In this document: positions 1 to 5,178 of the stretch, one piece after another
How positions within the stretch are numbered: position 1 is the stretch's first letter
Layout of the letters: the number at the start of each line of letters is the position of its first letter
Assembly: GCA_021205485.1 (NCBI GenBank)
Contig: JAJPXK010000210.1
Location: 1 to 6,598, forward strand
Length of the DNA stretch: 6,598 nucleotides
Direction: 5' to 3'
Source of the DNA: Clostridia bacterium
GTDB lineage: Bacteria > Bacillota > Clostridia > Christensenellales > Borkfalkiaceae
The notes under the pieces: model-generated
Told to the model about the DNA's origin: nothing
The model's database searches: none
What the model saw: the letters and a program-made list of their open reading frames with translations, nothing else
Translations under genes and position numbers: made by a program

Positions 1-47
1 TATACCGATATTTTTATTATAACACCCTGCCCTTCCCCTTCCTCTCT

Positions 48-167
48 GTCATCCCGCGTGAGGGCGAAAAGAAAAGAAATATTTCGGCCTACCTTCTCCG
101 TCATCCTGATAGGGGAAGCTATCAAGCAAATCTATTAAGGCTCCCTGATAGGGGAGCCTTAATAGAT
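48..167. repeat. Composite intergenic repeat debris with GTCATCC-type ends
   Basis: Two GTCATCC starts (48-54 and 100-106) resemble the end of the dispersed palindromic repeat seen elsewhere in this window at 3973 and 4073-4086. A 12-bp direct repeat, CCTGATAGGGGA, occurs at 105-116 and 144-155. A short inverted repeat GATAG/CTATC (108-112 and 119-123) sits around the first copy. No supported reading frame with an RBS is present in 1-219. I read the stretch as degenerate repeat material downstream of the minus-strand membrane protein gene. Identity as one defined element is inferred. Confidence 0.45.
130..167. repeat. Perfect 16-bp inverted repeat (stem-loop)
   Basis: ATCTATTAAGGCTCCC (130-145) is exactly complementary to 152-167 with a 6-nt loop TGATAG. 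It lies 52 bp past the stop of the minus-strand membrane protein gene and could act as a 3'-end structure for that transcript. However, no T-run follows the stem in the minus direction, so it is not a canonical intrinsic terminator. It may instead be a palindrome belonging to the surrounding repeat. Confidence 0.6.
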
Positions 168-183
168 AAAAATAAAATTGTTC

Positions 184-210
184 GGTTACGCTGAAAATAA
201 CAGCATTACC
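184..210 (-). terminator. Weak candidate terminator hairpin after the YfhO-family gene
   Basis: GGTTACGCTG (184-193) and CAGCATTACC (201-210) form an imperfect stem, 8 of 10 positions complementary, with loop AAAATAA. It lies 9 bp beyond the minus-strand stop codon at 220-222. In the direction of transcription it is followed by a T-rich stretch containing TTTTATTTTT (169-179 region). The stem has mismatches and the T-run is displaced, so the call is tentative. Confidence 0.3.
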
Positions 211-219
211 CCTTTTAAC

Positions 220-3200
220 TTATAAAAATATCAATTTTACAAGTTTCACGGCGAATACTGCGGCGGGGAATATCATAAAGAACGCCACAACCGCCGCGGC
301 AAGGATTACGCTTAACGCCGCTACGGGAGTTTTCACCTTTTCAAACCGCAATTTGCCCTTCTTTCCGCAGAAGAACGCCGCTATAAGCCCTAACAAAACC
401 ACGGCGGCGGCTGCGCCTGCGGCCATCTGTTTTACGCTCGGCGAGCTGTACTCTATAACCACCTCGTTTTCCCCTTTTTCAAGCGGAACCAAAAGCATAT
501 TCAGCCCGTTGTCTGCAAGTTCAACCTCTTTGCCGTTTACGTAGGCGGTGTGCCCGTCCAGAGCGACGTAATTTATAAACAGGTATTGCCCCTCCTGCTC
601 CGCCGTGACGTTAGTAGAAATAGTCGTCTTAAGCAGACTGCTTGTCATTGTATACTTAACCTGCCTCTGCCACAGGCTTTCGCCGAGTTCGGCCACGGTA
701 TCTTTTGTTAGTATTTTAAGGCTGCAATAGTTTAAAATATCCTCTTTGGTAAGGCCGTCGCCCGTGACGTAGAAATAGTAATAGACGGTAGACGACTGAT
801 TGCTGTAGGTAAAAGTCTTTACCTCGCTCGCGTCGTATTTTGTCGCCGTGGCGTACGTACCCGAATACCACTGCACGTTCATATCCTCGGGGAAGTTCGC
901 GCAGAAGCTGATATCGCCCGAGGCGTATCTGCGGAATTTTACCTGGAAAACGGTGACCTTGCCCCCTTCGCCGTCGTCTACCAACGCCTCAACAACGTCG
1001 TTGTCGGTAAAGGCGTATTCGTCGAACACGCTGCCTTCGCCGCCTAAAAATTCGTATATGTTCTGCATATTGTCAAAATAGCAGTCGTAATCTGCAGTAA
1101 CCTGCATATCCCCGTCCGAAACGGTGAACGCCGAGGGATATACCAGGGTGTTTTTATACATTATGAAGTAAGTATCGCCGCCTACTCCCCCCAAACAGGC
1201 ACAGGTCAGGCGGGTACGGGAGGAGTCTGTGCCCTCGGAGCTGTAAAAATAATATTTGTTGCCTATAAGGCAGTTGCCTAACAGGTTGCCGTCTCTGCTC
1301 TTTATTGTGTTTACGCCGTTGCCGCCCATGCCGAAAACTTCGTTAAAGGCGAAGTTATCAGAGCTGGTCATTGACGAAAAGGCGCTGTAAGAGGCGGAAT
1401 TTGTGATAAAACTCTGGTTGTCCGACAGTGAATTTGCGTAGTCCTTTACGCGGAATTCGTACGGCTCAAGCTCCTCGTCTTCCATAACCTGCGAATAGAG
1501 GGTATCGTACTGGTCGTAGCGTACGTGGTTGAACACGTTGCCCGATACAAGCATTCCGTCGTACATAGCAAGCTGCACGGCGAGTATTATCGCCATACCT
1601 ACAAATACGGCTTTAGAGGGGGCGATTCTGCAAACATACAGCAATACGCCGAGCGCGGCGATGGCGAAGACTATGGCGAACACCTGCGAAATAAGCTCTA
1701 TAGCCCCCGTGGAATGCGCGTACGAGGACGCCAGCGACCAGTATTCGCTCGCCATGCAATATATCACAAGGCCGCCGATCATAGCTAAAAGTATAAACAG
1801 CGCCGATGCGGAAAAAGGCAGGGTTTTGTTCATAAAAACAGCCTTTAACCCTCCGCTTTTTACCGCCTTTTTGTTCGGAACGTCGCGGAGCTCGGGCGTG
1901 CGCCTCGGCTTTTCCCTGATTGCGGGAACAGATGCAACGGGAACGGCGGCAGGAGTCAAAGCCGCCGCAGGGGCCGCCTCTTCCGCCGCTAAATTTTCGG
2001 CAGAAGGCCTCTCTTCCTCTTTGCAATGCAATATTTCAAGGGCGAAACGGCCGTCATTCTTTTGCGTATACACCATAACGGGGCGTTTTTTTGCCGCCCT
2101 GCGGGTATATTTAATGGCGATGGCGTTGCTTTTAAAGGTCTTTACACCTGCCGCCGATTTAACCAGCCAATAGCCGTTTTTACTGTAAATATAGAATATT
2201 TTTATACCGCCCGCGGATAACTCAGCCGTCTGTTCCTCAGCGACAGCCTCGGCGACGGGTTCCGACGCCGGCTCGGTTATCTCCATATCCGCGGCGGGGA
2301 AATCCTTTATAGTTCTGCACGAGTCAAGCTTCTTTTCAAAATTTCTCGGCTTGCGTTTAAACGAAAAGTCTTCCAGAACTCTGCAGGATATAACCAGCCC
2401 GTACAGGGCGTTTAAAAATCCGAACCGCAGGGCGTACGACATATACGAGCCCATATTCATCAGAATGCAGCACTCGTCCACCACCACGGGCATCATTATC
2501 ATGGCCCCCGCCACGGCGGCGAAGCGGCTCTCTTTTGTACGGAATTTTGTCTTTATAAAATAGACTATGGCGAGCAGCAAAAACAGCGTGTCGCCTAAGA
2601 TATAGCTGAACTTTCTGCCGTAGCTTATCGCCGAAATATCGTCAAACAAAGAGTCGAAAAGCCCTGTGTTTCTGCCGGACGAAACGTACGACATAAATGC
2701 CGGAACCATAAGCGGCAACGCCGCGACAACCCCGCACACGAAGCTTAAAGAAAGTTTTGCGAGGTACCTCTTGCGATCTCCCTTTTCCACTGCCAAAAAG
2801 GCGTACGAAACGAGCGCGGGGTAGCTTACAAACATTGAAAAACAGGTTATTGAAAAGCATGTGTATATACAACAGGCTATAATTACGGAAAACCAGAAGA
2901 TTTTACCCTCCCTCACCATTTTGCCGAAGGCGGGAACGGCTAGCGGAAGGTATATAAGAAAATCCATCCAGTTTATATAGGTGTTGGACACGAAAACGTA
3001 ACCGCAGAAGGCGTATACAAGCGAAAGGGCCAAGGCTATGACCTTGTTCATCCGCGGGAAGCACAGCTTTATCATAACCAAAGCCGATATCGCAATGCAG
3101 CACAGCTTGGCGGGGATAATTACCGACGCCGCCTGCCACACGTTGCCGTCGCCGAATATCCAGAAGAGGAAGGTAAACGGGCTTACCAGGCAGTAAGCCA

Positions 3201-3492
3201 CAGTGCCGAACACGTCCATTCCGCCGCCTACGCGGTAGCTGTAAAATATCGAGGCCTCGCCGTTTAAAACGTCGAAAAAGTGTTCGGCGAAGGGAACGAT
3301 CTGAGCGAGCAAGTCGTACTGAGAAGGCACCCTTGTACCGAACGGCCACACGTCGTGGTAATACAGCATAAAAAAGTGCAGGGCGAAAATTATCAGGCTG
3401 ACAATGGCAGACAATAAAATCAAATGCCTTACTTTAAAACAACTATTAAGTTTTTTGCCGCCGTTTTTATCGGCTTTTAAGGCTTTTTCCAT
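220..3492 (-). CDS. YfhO-family multi-spanning membrane protein with DUF2188-like cytoplasmic insert
   Basis: Polytopic GT-C-fold-like protein of about 1090 residues. YfhO of Bacillus and Listeria is linked to decorating lipoteichoic acid with sugars from a lipid carrier, so a polymer-glycosylation role is inferred from family only. Residues counted from the 3492 ATG: first helix about 23-44; a conserved outer loop SQYDLLAQIVPF (57-68, with the Asp typical of GT-C enzymes) and a YS..GGG motif (84-92); roughly ten helices to about 373; a basic-flanked cytoplasmic insert 376-553; three more helices to about 647; a large outer domain about 648-1021 ending in the YfhO-like motif AYVNGKEVE (983-991); two final helices. 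The insert holds a DUF2188-like module at 430-489. The family is usually nearer 850-900 residues, so the insert explains the excess. The 3492 start is chosen because GCGGGGGC precedes it; an in-frame ATG at 3513 lacks a good RBS. Probably cotranscribed with the small gene upstream. Confidence 0.88.
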   Translation of the reverse strand: MEKALKADKNGGKKLNSCFKVRHLILLSAIVSLIIFALHFFMLYYHDVWPFGTRVPSQYDLLAQIVPFAEHFFDVLNGEASIFYSYRVGGGMDVFGTVAYCLVSPFTFLFWIFGDGNVWQAASVIIPAKLCCIAISALVMIKLCFPRMNKVIALALSLVYAFCGYVFVSNTYINWMDFLIYLPLAVPAFGKMVREGKIFWFSVIIACCIYTCFSITCFSMFVSYPALVSYAFLAVEKGDRKRYLAKLSLSFVCGVVAALPLMVPAFMSYVSSGRNTGLFDSLFDDISAISYGRKFSYILGDTLFLLLAIVYFIKTKFRTKESRFAAVAGAMIMMPVVVDECCILMNMGSYMSYALRFGFLNALYGLVISCRVLEDFSFKRKPRNFEKKLDSCRTIKDFPAADMEITEPASEPVAEAVAEEQTAELSAGGIKIFYIYSKNGYWLVKSAAGVKTFKSNAIAIKYTRRAAKKRPVMVYTQKNDGRFALEILHCKEEERPSAENLAAEEAAPAAALTPAAVPVASVPAIREKPRRTPELRDVPNKKAVKSGGLKAVFMNKTLPFSASALFILLAMIGGLVIYCMASEYWSLASSYAHSTGAIELISQVFAIVFAIAALGVLLYVCRIAPSKAVFVGMAIILAVQLAMYDGMLVSGNVFNHVRYDQYDTLYSQVMEDEELEPYEFRVKDYANSLSDNQSFITNSASYSAFSSMTSSDNFAFNEVFGMGGNGVNTIKSRDGNLLGNCLIGNKYYFYSSEGTDSSRTRLTCACLGGVGGDTYFIMYKNTLVYPSAFTVSDGDMQVTADYDCYFDNMQNIYEFLGGEGSVFDEYAFTDNDVVEALVDDGEGGKVTVFQVKFRRYASGDISFCANFPEDMNVQWYSGTYATATKYDASEVKTFTYSNQSSTVYYYFYVTGDGLTKEDILNYCSLKILTKDTVAELGESLWQRQVKYTMTSSLLKTTISTNVTAEQEGQYLFINYVALDGHTAYVNGKEVELADNGLNMLLVPLEKGENEVVIEYSSPSVKQMAAGAAAAVVLLGLIAAFFCGKKGKLRFEKVKTPVAALSVILAAAVVAFFMIFPAAVFAVKLVKLIFL

Positions 3493-3527
3493 TAATTGCC
3501 CCCGCAATATCATTCAATCATCACAGT

Positions 3528-3562
3528 TTAATTCTTAATTCATAATTCTTAATTCTGAATTT
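3528..3562. repeat. Heptanucleotide tandem repeat, five units (TTAATTC type)
   Basis: On the plus strand the units are TTAATTC (3528-3534), TTAATTC (3535-3541), ATAATTC (3542-3548), TTAATTC (3549-3555) and the degenerate TGAATTT (3556-3562). On the minus strand this reads GAATTAA-like. The array starts at the last base of the small upstream gene's stop codon and ends 35 bp before the start of the membrane protein gene, so it fills most of the intergenic gap. Changes in unit number would alter the spacing between the two minus-strand genes. Confidence 0.8.
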
Positions 3563-3867
3563 CACTTGCAGAATACTCTGCAATAAAGGTGCTTTCGCCG
3601 CCTTTTGCTGCCGAGGCCGTCCACGCTTACCGCGAGGAAAATTTTATCCTCCGCCCCCTCGCACAAGGTAAAGCTCTGCACTATAACAAAAGTTCCGTCC
3701 TTTTTCTTTTTAGGGCGGCAATGCCGTTCCCTCCCCTTGAACACCGTCATCAGGGTTATTCCCGAGGTTTGCTCGTCAAAGGGAACAAAGCCCGCGGCGA
3801 TAACGTCCTGTATTACCCCCTCCGAAGTGTCGGCGGTATTAAATTTTCGGGGCGGAATAGCTTTCAT
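3562..3867 (-). CDS. Hypothetical 101-residue protein, possibly leaderless mRNA
   Basis: Not recognised. The predicted protein is soluble, with no signal peptide or membrane segment. An N-terminal half containing GVIQDVIAAGFVPFDE is followed by a lysine-rich stretch RPKKKKDG (about 52-59), alternating hydrophobic strands (TFVIVQSFTLC, KIFLAVSVDG) and a basic, Cys-containing tail (KRRRKH...CRVFCK). Support for coding: codon choice (GCC, GAC, ATA, GCG-GGC) matches the neighbouring genes, and a near-consensus promoter lies immediately upstream. No Shine-Dalgarno sequence precedes the ATG, and the -10 box ends only 7 nt before it, so the transcript probably starts at or next to the A of the start codon. 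It lies 69 bp upstream of the YfhO-family gene on the same strand. Overlapping plus-strand frames look like shadows. Function unknown. Confidence 0.6.
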   Translation of the reverse strand: MKAIPPRKFNTADTSEGVIQDVIAAGFVPFDEQTSGITLMTVFKGRERHCRPKKKKDGTFVIVQSFTLCEGAEDKIFLAVSVDGLGSKRRRKHLYCRVFCK

Positions 3868-3874
3868 AATAAAT

Positions 3875-3903
3875 ATTATACCATCTGCCCCGCCTTTTGT
3901 AAA
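3875..3903 (-). promoter_or_regulatory. Near-consensus sigma-A type promoter for the 101-residue gene
   Basis: On the minus strand TTTACA (3903-3898) and TATAAT (3880-3875) are separated by exactly 17 bp. The predicted start of transcription, about 7 nt beyond the -10 box, falls at 3868-3867, which is the first base of the ATG. Upstream of the -35 the strand is A-rich (around 3915-3927). This promoter would also drive the YfhO-family gene if no terminator intervenes; none is evident in the 69-bp gap. Confidence 0.75.
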
Positions 3904-3940
3904 GAGTGGTTTTATACTATTTTTTTAGCCTTGCCACTCT

Positions 3941-4117
3941 GCCATTCTGCGTAAGAGTGTATATGGCTCCCCTGTCATTCTGAGCGTAGCCCGTCAGGGC
4001 GTAGCCGAAGAATCTCCTTTCGCCCGCTTTCTTTCCATCGAGGGGATCCTTCGTCTTCGGGCTATTGCCCTCCGCTCAGGATGACAGACAGGGGTATGCC
4101 CTAACGCAGGATGACAG
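3941..4117. repeat. Large imperfect palindromic intergenic element (REP/MITE-like)
   Basis: The left half contains TGTCATTCTGAGCG (3973-3986) and the right half CGCTCAGGATGACA (4073-4086), complementary at 13 of 14 positions. Inside, CGAAGAATCTCC (4006-4017) pairs with GGGGATCCTTCG (4042-4053) at 10 of 12 positions. Outside, GCCATTCTGCGTAAG (3941-3955) pairs with CTAACGCAGGATGAC (4101-4115 region) at 12 of 15. The whole 177 bp can therefore fold as one long imperfect hairpin. GTCATTCTGAGCG-ended palindromes are, from memory, dispersed in multiple copies in many bacterial genomes. No ORF or transposase lies inside it. Target-site duplications are not evident. Confidence 0.75.
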
Positions 4118-4150
4118 GCAGGGGTATGCCCTAACGCAGGATGACAGGAG
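4078..4150. repeat. 30-bp tandem duplication at the right arm of the palindromic element
   Basis: The unit AGGATGACAG[A/G]CAGGGG, continuing through GTATGCCCTAACGC, occurs at 4078-4107 and 4108-4137 with one base difference (A/G at unit position 11). It is followed by a partial third copy at 4138-4150. Each unit contains the small palindrome AGGGGTATGCCCT. This looks like amplification of the outer arm of the element at 3941-4117. Confidence 0.85.
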
Positions 4151-4263
4151 TATAAGACTGCCCTATATTATTAAGACGCAAAAAATACCCCGCTTTTTTT
4201 GCAAAAGTCTGATATTTTTTTACTCGCCTTAAACGGCGCACTAAATTATTCGTAAAAAAATAT

Positions 4264-4313
4264 TTAGATTTCTAACTAAATTCTGTTTAAACGGCAGACA
4301 AACTGATTATAAT
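4264..4313 (+). promoter_or_regulatory. Promoter region of the small heat-shock gene with possible operator
   Basis: TATAAT at 4308-4313 is a perfect -10 box. The best -35 is weak (GTTTAA at 4285-4290, 17-bp spacing, or TTTAAA at 4286-4291, 16-bp). Transcription would start near 4320, leaving a leader of about 58 nt before the ATG. Upstream lies a 12-bp palindrome TTAGA-TT-TCTAA (4264-4275). A 9-bp direct repeat TTAAACGGC occurs at 4229-4237 and again at 4287-4295, overlapping the -35 position. No CIRCE (TTAGCACTC-N9-GAGTGCTAA) or CtsR-type site was seen. The regulatory role of the repeats is inferred. Confidence 0.55.
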
Positions 4314-4378
4314 AGAATTGAAAGGCGAAAGGAAACCAAAGCCTTACAAAAAATATAATAAAAAGGAGATAGAATATT

Positions 4379-4846
4379 ATGAAAGATTATCCTGAAAAAA
4401 GACACTCAGAACCCGACAGGAGGCCGCCCCGCGGCAGACATCCCGACCCCTTTTTCAATGACCCGTTTTTTGACGCTATGGACGACTTCTTCAGGCCTAT
4501 GTTCTGGAATGAACCCGACAGAATGCGTACAGATATAACCGAAACGGAGAACGGCTACAAACTTGACGTAGAACTCCCCGGGTTTGACAAAAAGGATATA
4601 GACGTAAAACTTGAGGACGGCTACCTTACCGTAAGCGCGCAGAAAAGCGGCGACGGCGAAGAAGACAATAAGAACGGGAAATACGTTCTTAAAGAATGTT
4701 GCGTGTCCTGCAGAAGAAGCTACTATGTAGGCGAAGATATCCAACGCGAAAATGTAAAGGCTAAGTACGAAAACGGTATTTTAAGCCTTACCCTTCCTAA
4801 AGAAGATATTAAAAAGATTTCTTCTACCAACATAGACATCGAATAA
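4379..4846 (+). CDS. Small heat-shock protein, Hsp20/alpha-crystallin family
   Basis: Holdase chaperone of 155 residues, a usual bacterial sHSP length, expected to form cytoplasmic oligomers that bind unfolding proteins. The N-terminal arm (1-48) is rich in Pro, Arg, Asp and Phe (DPFFNDPFF, DDFFRPMF), as is common for the substrate-binding arm. The alpha-crystallin domain spans about 50-143, with DVELPGFDKKDIDVKLEDG (63-81) and the family signature ENGILSLTLPKED (131-143). The C-terminal tail has an I-X-I motif (IDI, 152-154), which docks into a neighbouring subunit. The start is supported by AGGAGA (4364-4369), 9 nt before the ATG. Unusual: CCVSC (107-111) sits where relatives commonly read something like YGSFSR. 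It is transcribed alone, with its own promoter and a strong terminator at 4896-4926. Family assignment is firm; heat inducibility is not shown. Confidence 0.96.
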   Translation: MKDYPEKRHSEPDRRPPRGRHPDPFFNDPFFDAMDDFFRPMFWNEPDRMRTDITETENGYKLDVELPGFDKKDIDVKLEDGYLTVSAQKSGDGEEDNKNGKYVLKECCVSCRRSYYVGEDIQRENVKAKYENGILSLTLPKEDIKKISSTNIDIE

Positions 4847-4895
4847 CAACAAATTACTGTCTGTTTTATACAGTTACATCGGTAAATCTCTCCTG

Positions 4896-4926
4896 AAAAG
4901 GTATGCCTTCGGGCATATCTTTTTTT
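4896..4926 (+). terminator. Intrinsic terminator of the hsp20 gene
   Basis: The stem 4896-4907 / 4912-4923 (core GGTATGCC/GGCATATC with one G-U pair, extended by A-T pairs) closes a UUCG tetraloop at 4908-4911. A T-run at 4920-4926 partly pairs with the A-run. It begins 49 bp after the hsp20 stop codon and is a textbook Rho-independent terminator. Confidence 0.9.
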
Positions 4927-4962
4927 ACGCAATTTTTATAATCTGAAAAATTGGCTTATCGC

Positions 4963-4991
4963 TTGCCAAAACGAATATAATGAATTATAAT
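4963..4991 (+). promoter_or_regulatory. Sigma-A type promoter for the corA transcription unit
   Basis: TTGCCA (4963-4968) and TATAAT (4986-4991) are separated by 17 bp, predicting transcription from about 4998. A second TATAAT at 4976-4981 has only a poorly placed TTGGCT (4951-4956, 19-bp spacing) and is a weaker alternative. The start codon of corA is about 180 nt downstream, leaving a long leader. Confidence 0.75.
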
Positions 4992-5050
4992 GGTAATGTC
5001 GCAAAGGTACGTGACTTAAAATTCTGACGTATCTTTCGGCGGAGTTTTTT

Positions 5051-5101
5051 ATGGACCCATATTACAGTAAAAACTTTAACAAAAACACAAAATTATTATA
5101 G
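5051..5101 (+). CDS. Possible 16-residue leader peptide upstream of corA
   Basis: The ORF ATG (5051) to TAG (5099-5101) encodes MDPYYSKNFNKNTKLL. It is preceded by GGCGGAG (5038-5044) six nt before the ATG, an RBS at least as good as that of corA itself. It lies between the first leader hairpin and the terminator-like hairpin, where ribosome movement could influence termination. It is rich in Lys and Asn codons with one Pro. A short ORF of this size can arise by chance; the evidence is position and SD only. Confidence 0.3.
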   Translation: MDPYYSKNFNKNTKLL

Positions 5102-5132
5102 GAATAGTATCTGTACCGTAAAATTTGCCTCG

Positions 5133-5163
5133 GCGCGGGTATATTCCCGCGTATTTTTATTTT
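5133..5163 (+). terminator. Terminator-like hairpin inside the corA leader
   Basis: GCGCGGG (5133-5139) pairs with CCCGCGT (5146-5152; the outermost pair is G-U) around the loop TATATT. It is followed by ATTTTTATTTT (5153-5163). The corA RBS begins only 2 nt after the T-rich tail. Because it lies between the promoter and the gene it serves, it would act as an attenuator or as a structure affecting corA RBS access, rather than as an end-of-operon terminator. Confidence 0.55.
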
Positions 5164-5178
5164 CAGGCGGAAAATTTT

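Larger units (their letters stand above)
4998..5178 (+). promoter_or_regulatory. Structured 5' leader of corA, candidate attenuator
   Basis: Between the promoter and corA lie, in order: an inverted repeat AAAGGTACGT (5003-5012) / ACGTATCTTT (5027-5036), 10 bp with one G-U pair; a 16-codon ORF with its own SD (5051-5101); a GC-rich hairpin with a T-rich tail (5133-5163); and the corA RBS. A segment GTACC (5113-5117) can also pair with GGTAC (5006-5010), a weak alternative structure. The layout resembles leader-controlled Mg2+ transporter genes (mgtA and corA of Salmonella have leader ORFs), but it does not match an M-box riboswitch as I know it. Regulation is inferred. Confidence 0.5.

Noticed and set aside
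1529..2173. 214-codon open frame on the plus strand opposite the YfhO-family gene
   Set aside because: It lies wholly antisense to a well-supported gene. The translation is Ala/Ser/Thr-rich, mirroring the low-complexity linker and helices of the minus-strand protein, and no RBS was seen. It is a shadow frame.
3589..3954. Plus-strand open frames across the 101-residue minus-strand gene
   Set aside because: The minus-strand frame has a near-consensus promoter and neighbour-like codon use. The plus frames have no SD and run into the repeat/promoter region.
4078..4150. Possible CRISPR array from the 30-bp repeats
   Set aside because: The units are directly adjacent with no unique spacers, only 2.4 copies are present, and the sequence is part of the palindromic element. 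No cas gene is present.
4178..4202. GCAAAAAA / TTTTTTGC inverted repeat as a terminator
   Set aside because: The stem is almost entirely A-T and there is no gene just upstream on either strand that needs a terminator here. It is likely a chance AT-rich palindrome.
4354..4359. Second TATAAT just before the hsp20 RBS
   Set aside because: The position 17 bp upstream (4331-4336, GGAAAC) is not a -35 box, and transcription from it would start inside or after the RBS at 4364-4369.
4190..4378. CIRCE (HrcA) or CtsR operator before hsp20
   Set aside because: No TTAGCACTC-N9-GAGTGCTAA and no tandem GGTCAAA-type heptads are present in the upstream region.
5125..5178. TTG start giving an 18-residue extension of CorA
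   Set aside because: The extension is encoded by the terminator-like hairpin and its T-rich tail, has no SD, and has no CorA-like sequence. The ATG at 5179 has AGGCGG at good spacing.
4998..5178. M-box (Mg2+) riboswitch upstream of corA
   Set aside because: I see none of the conserved M-box core motifs that I can recall, and the leader's helices do not follow its architecture. A covariance-model search would be decisive.
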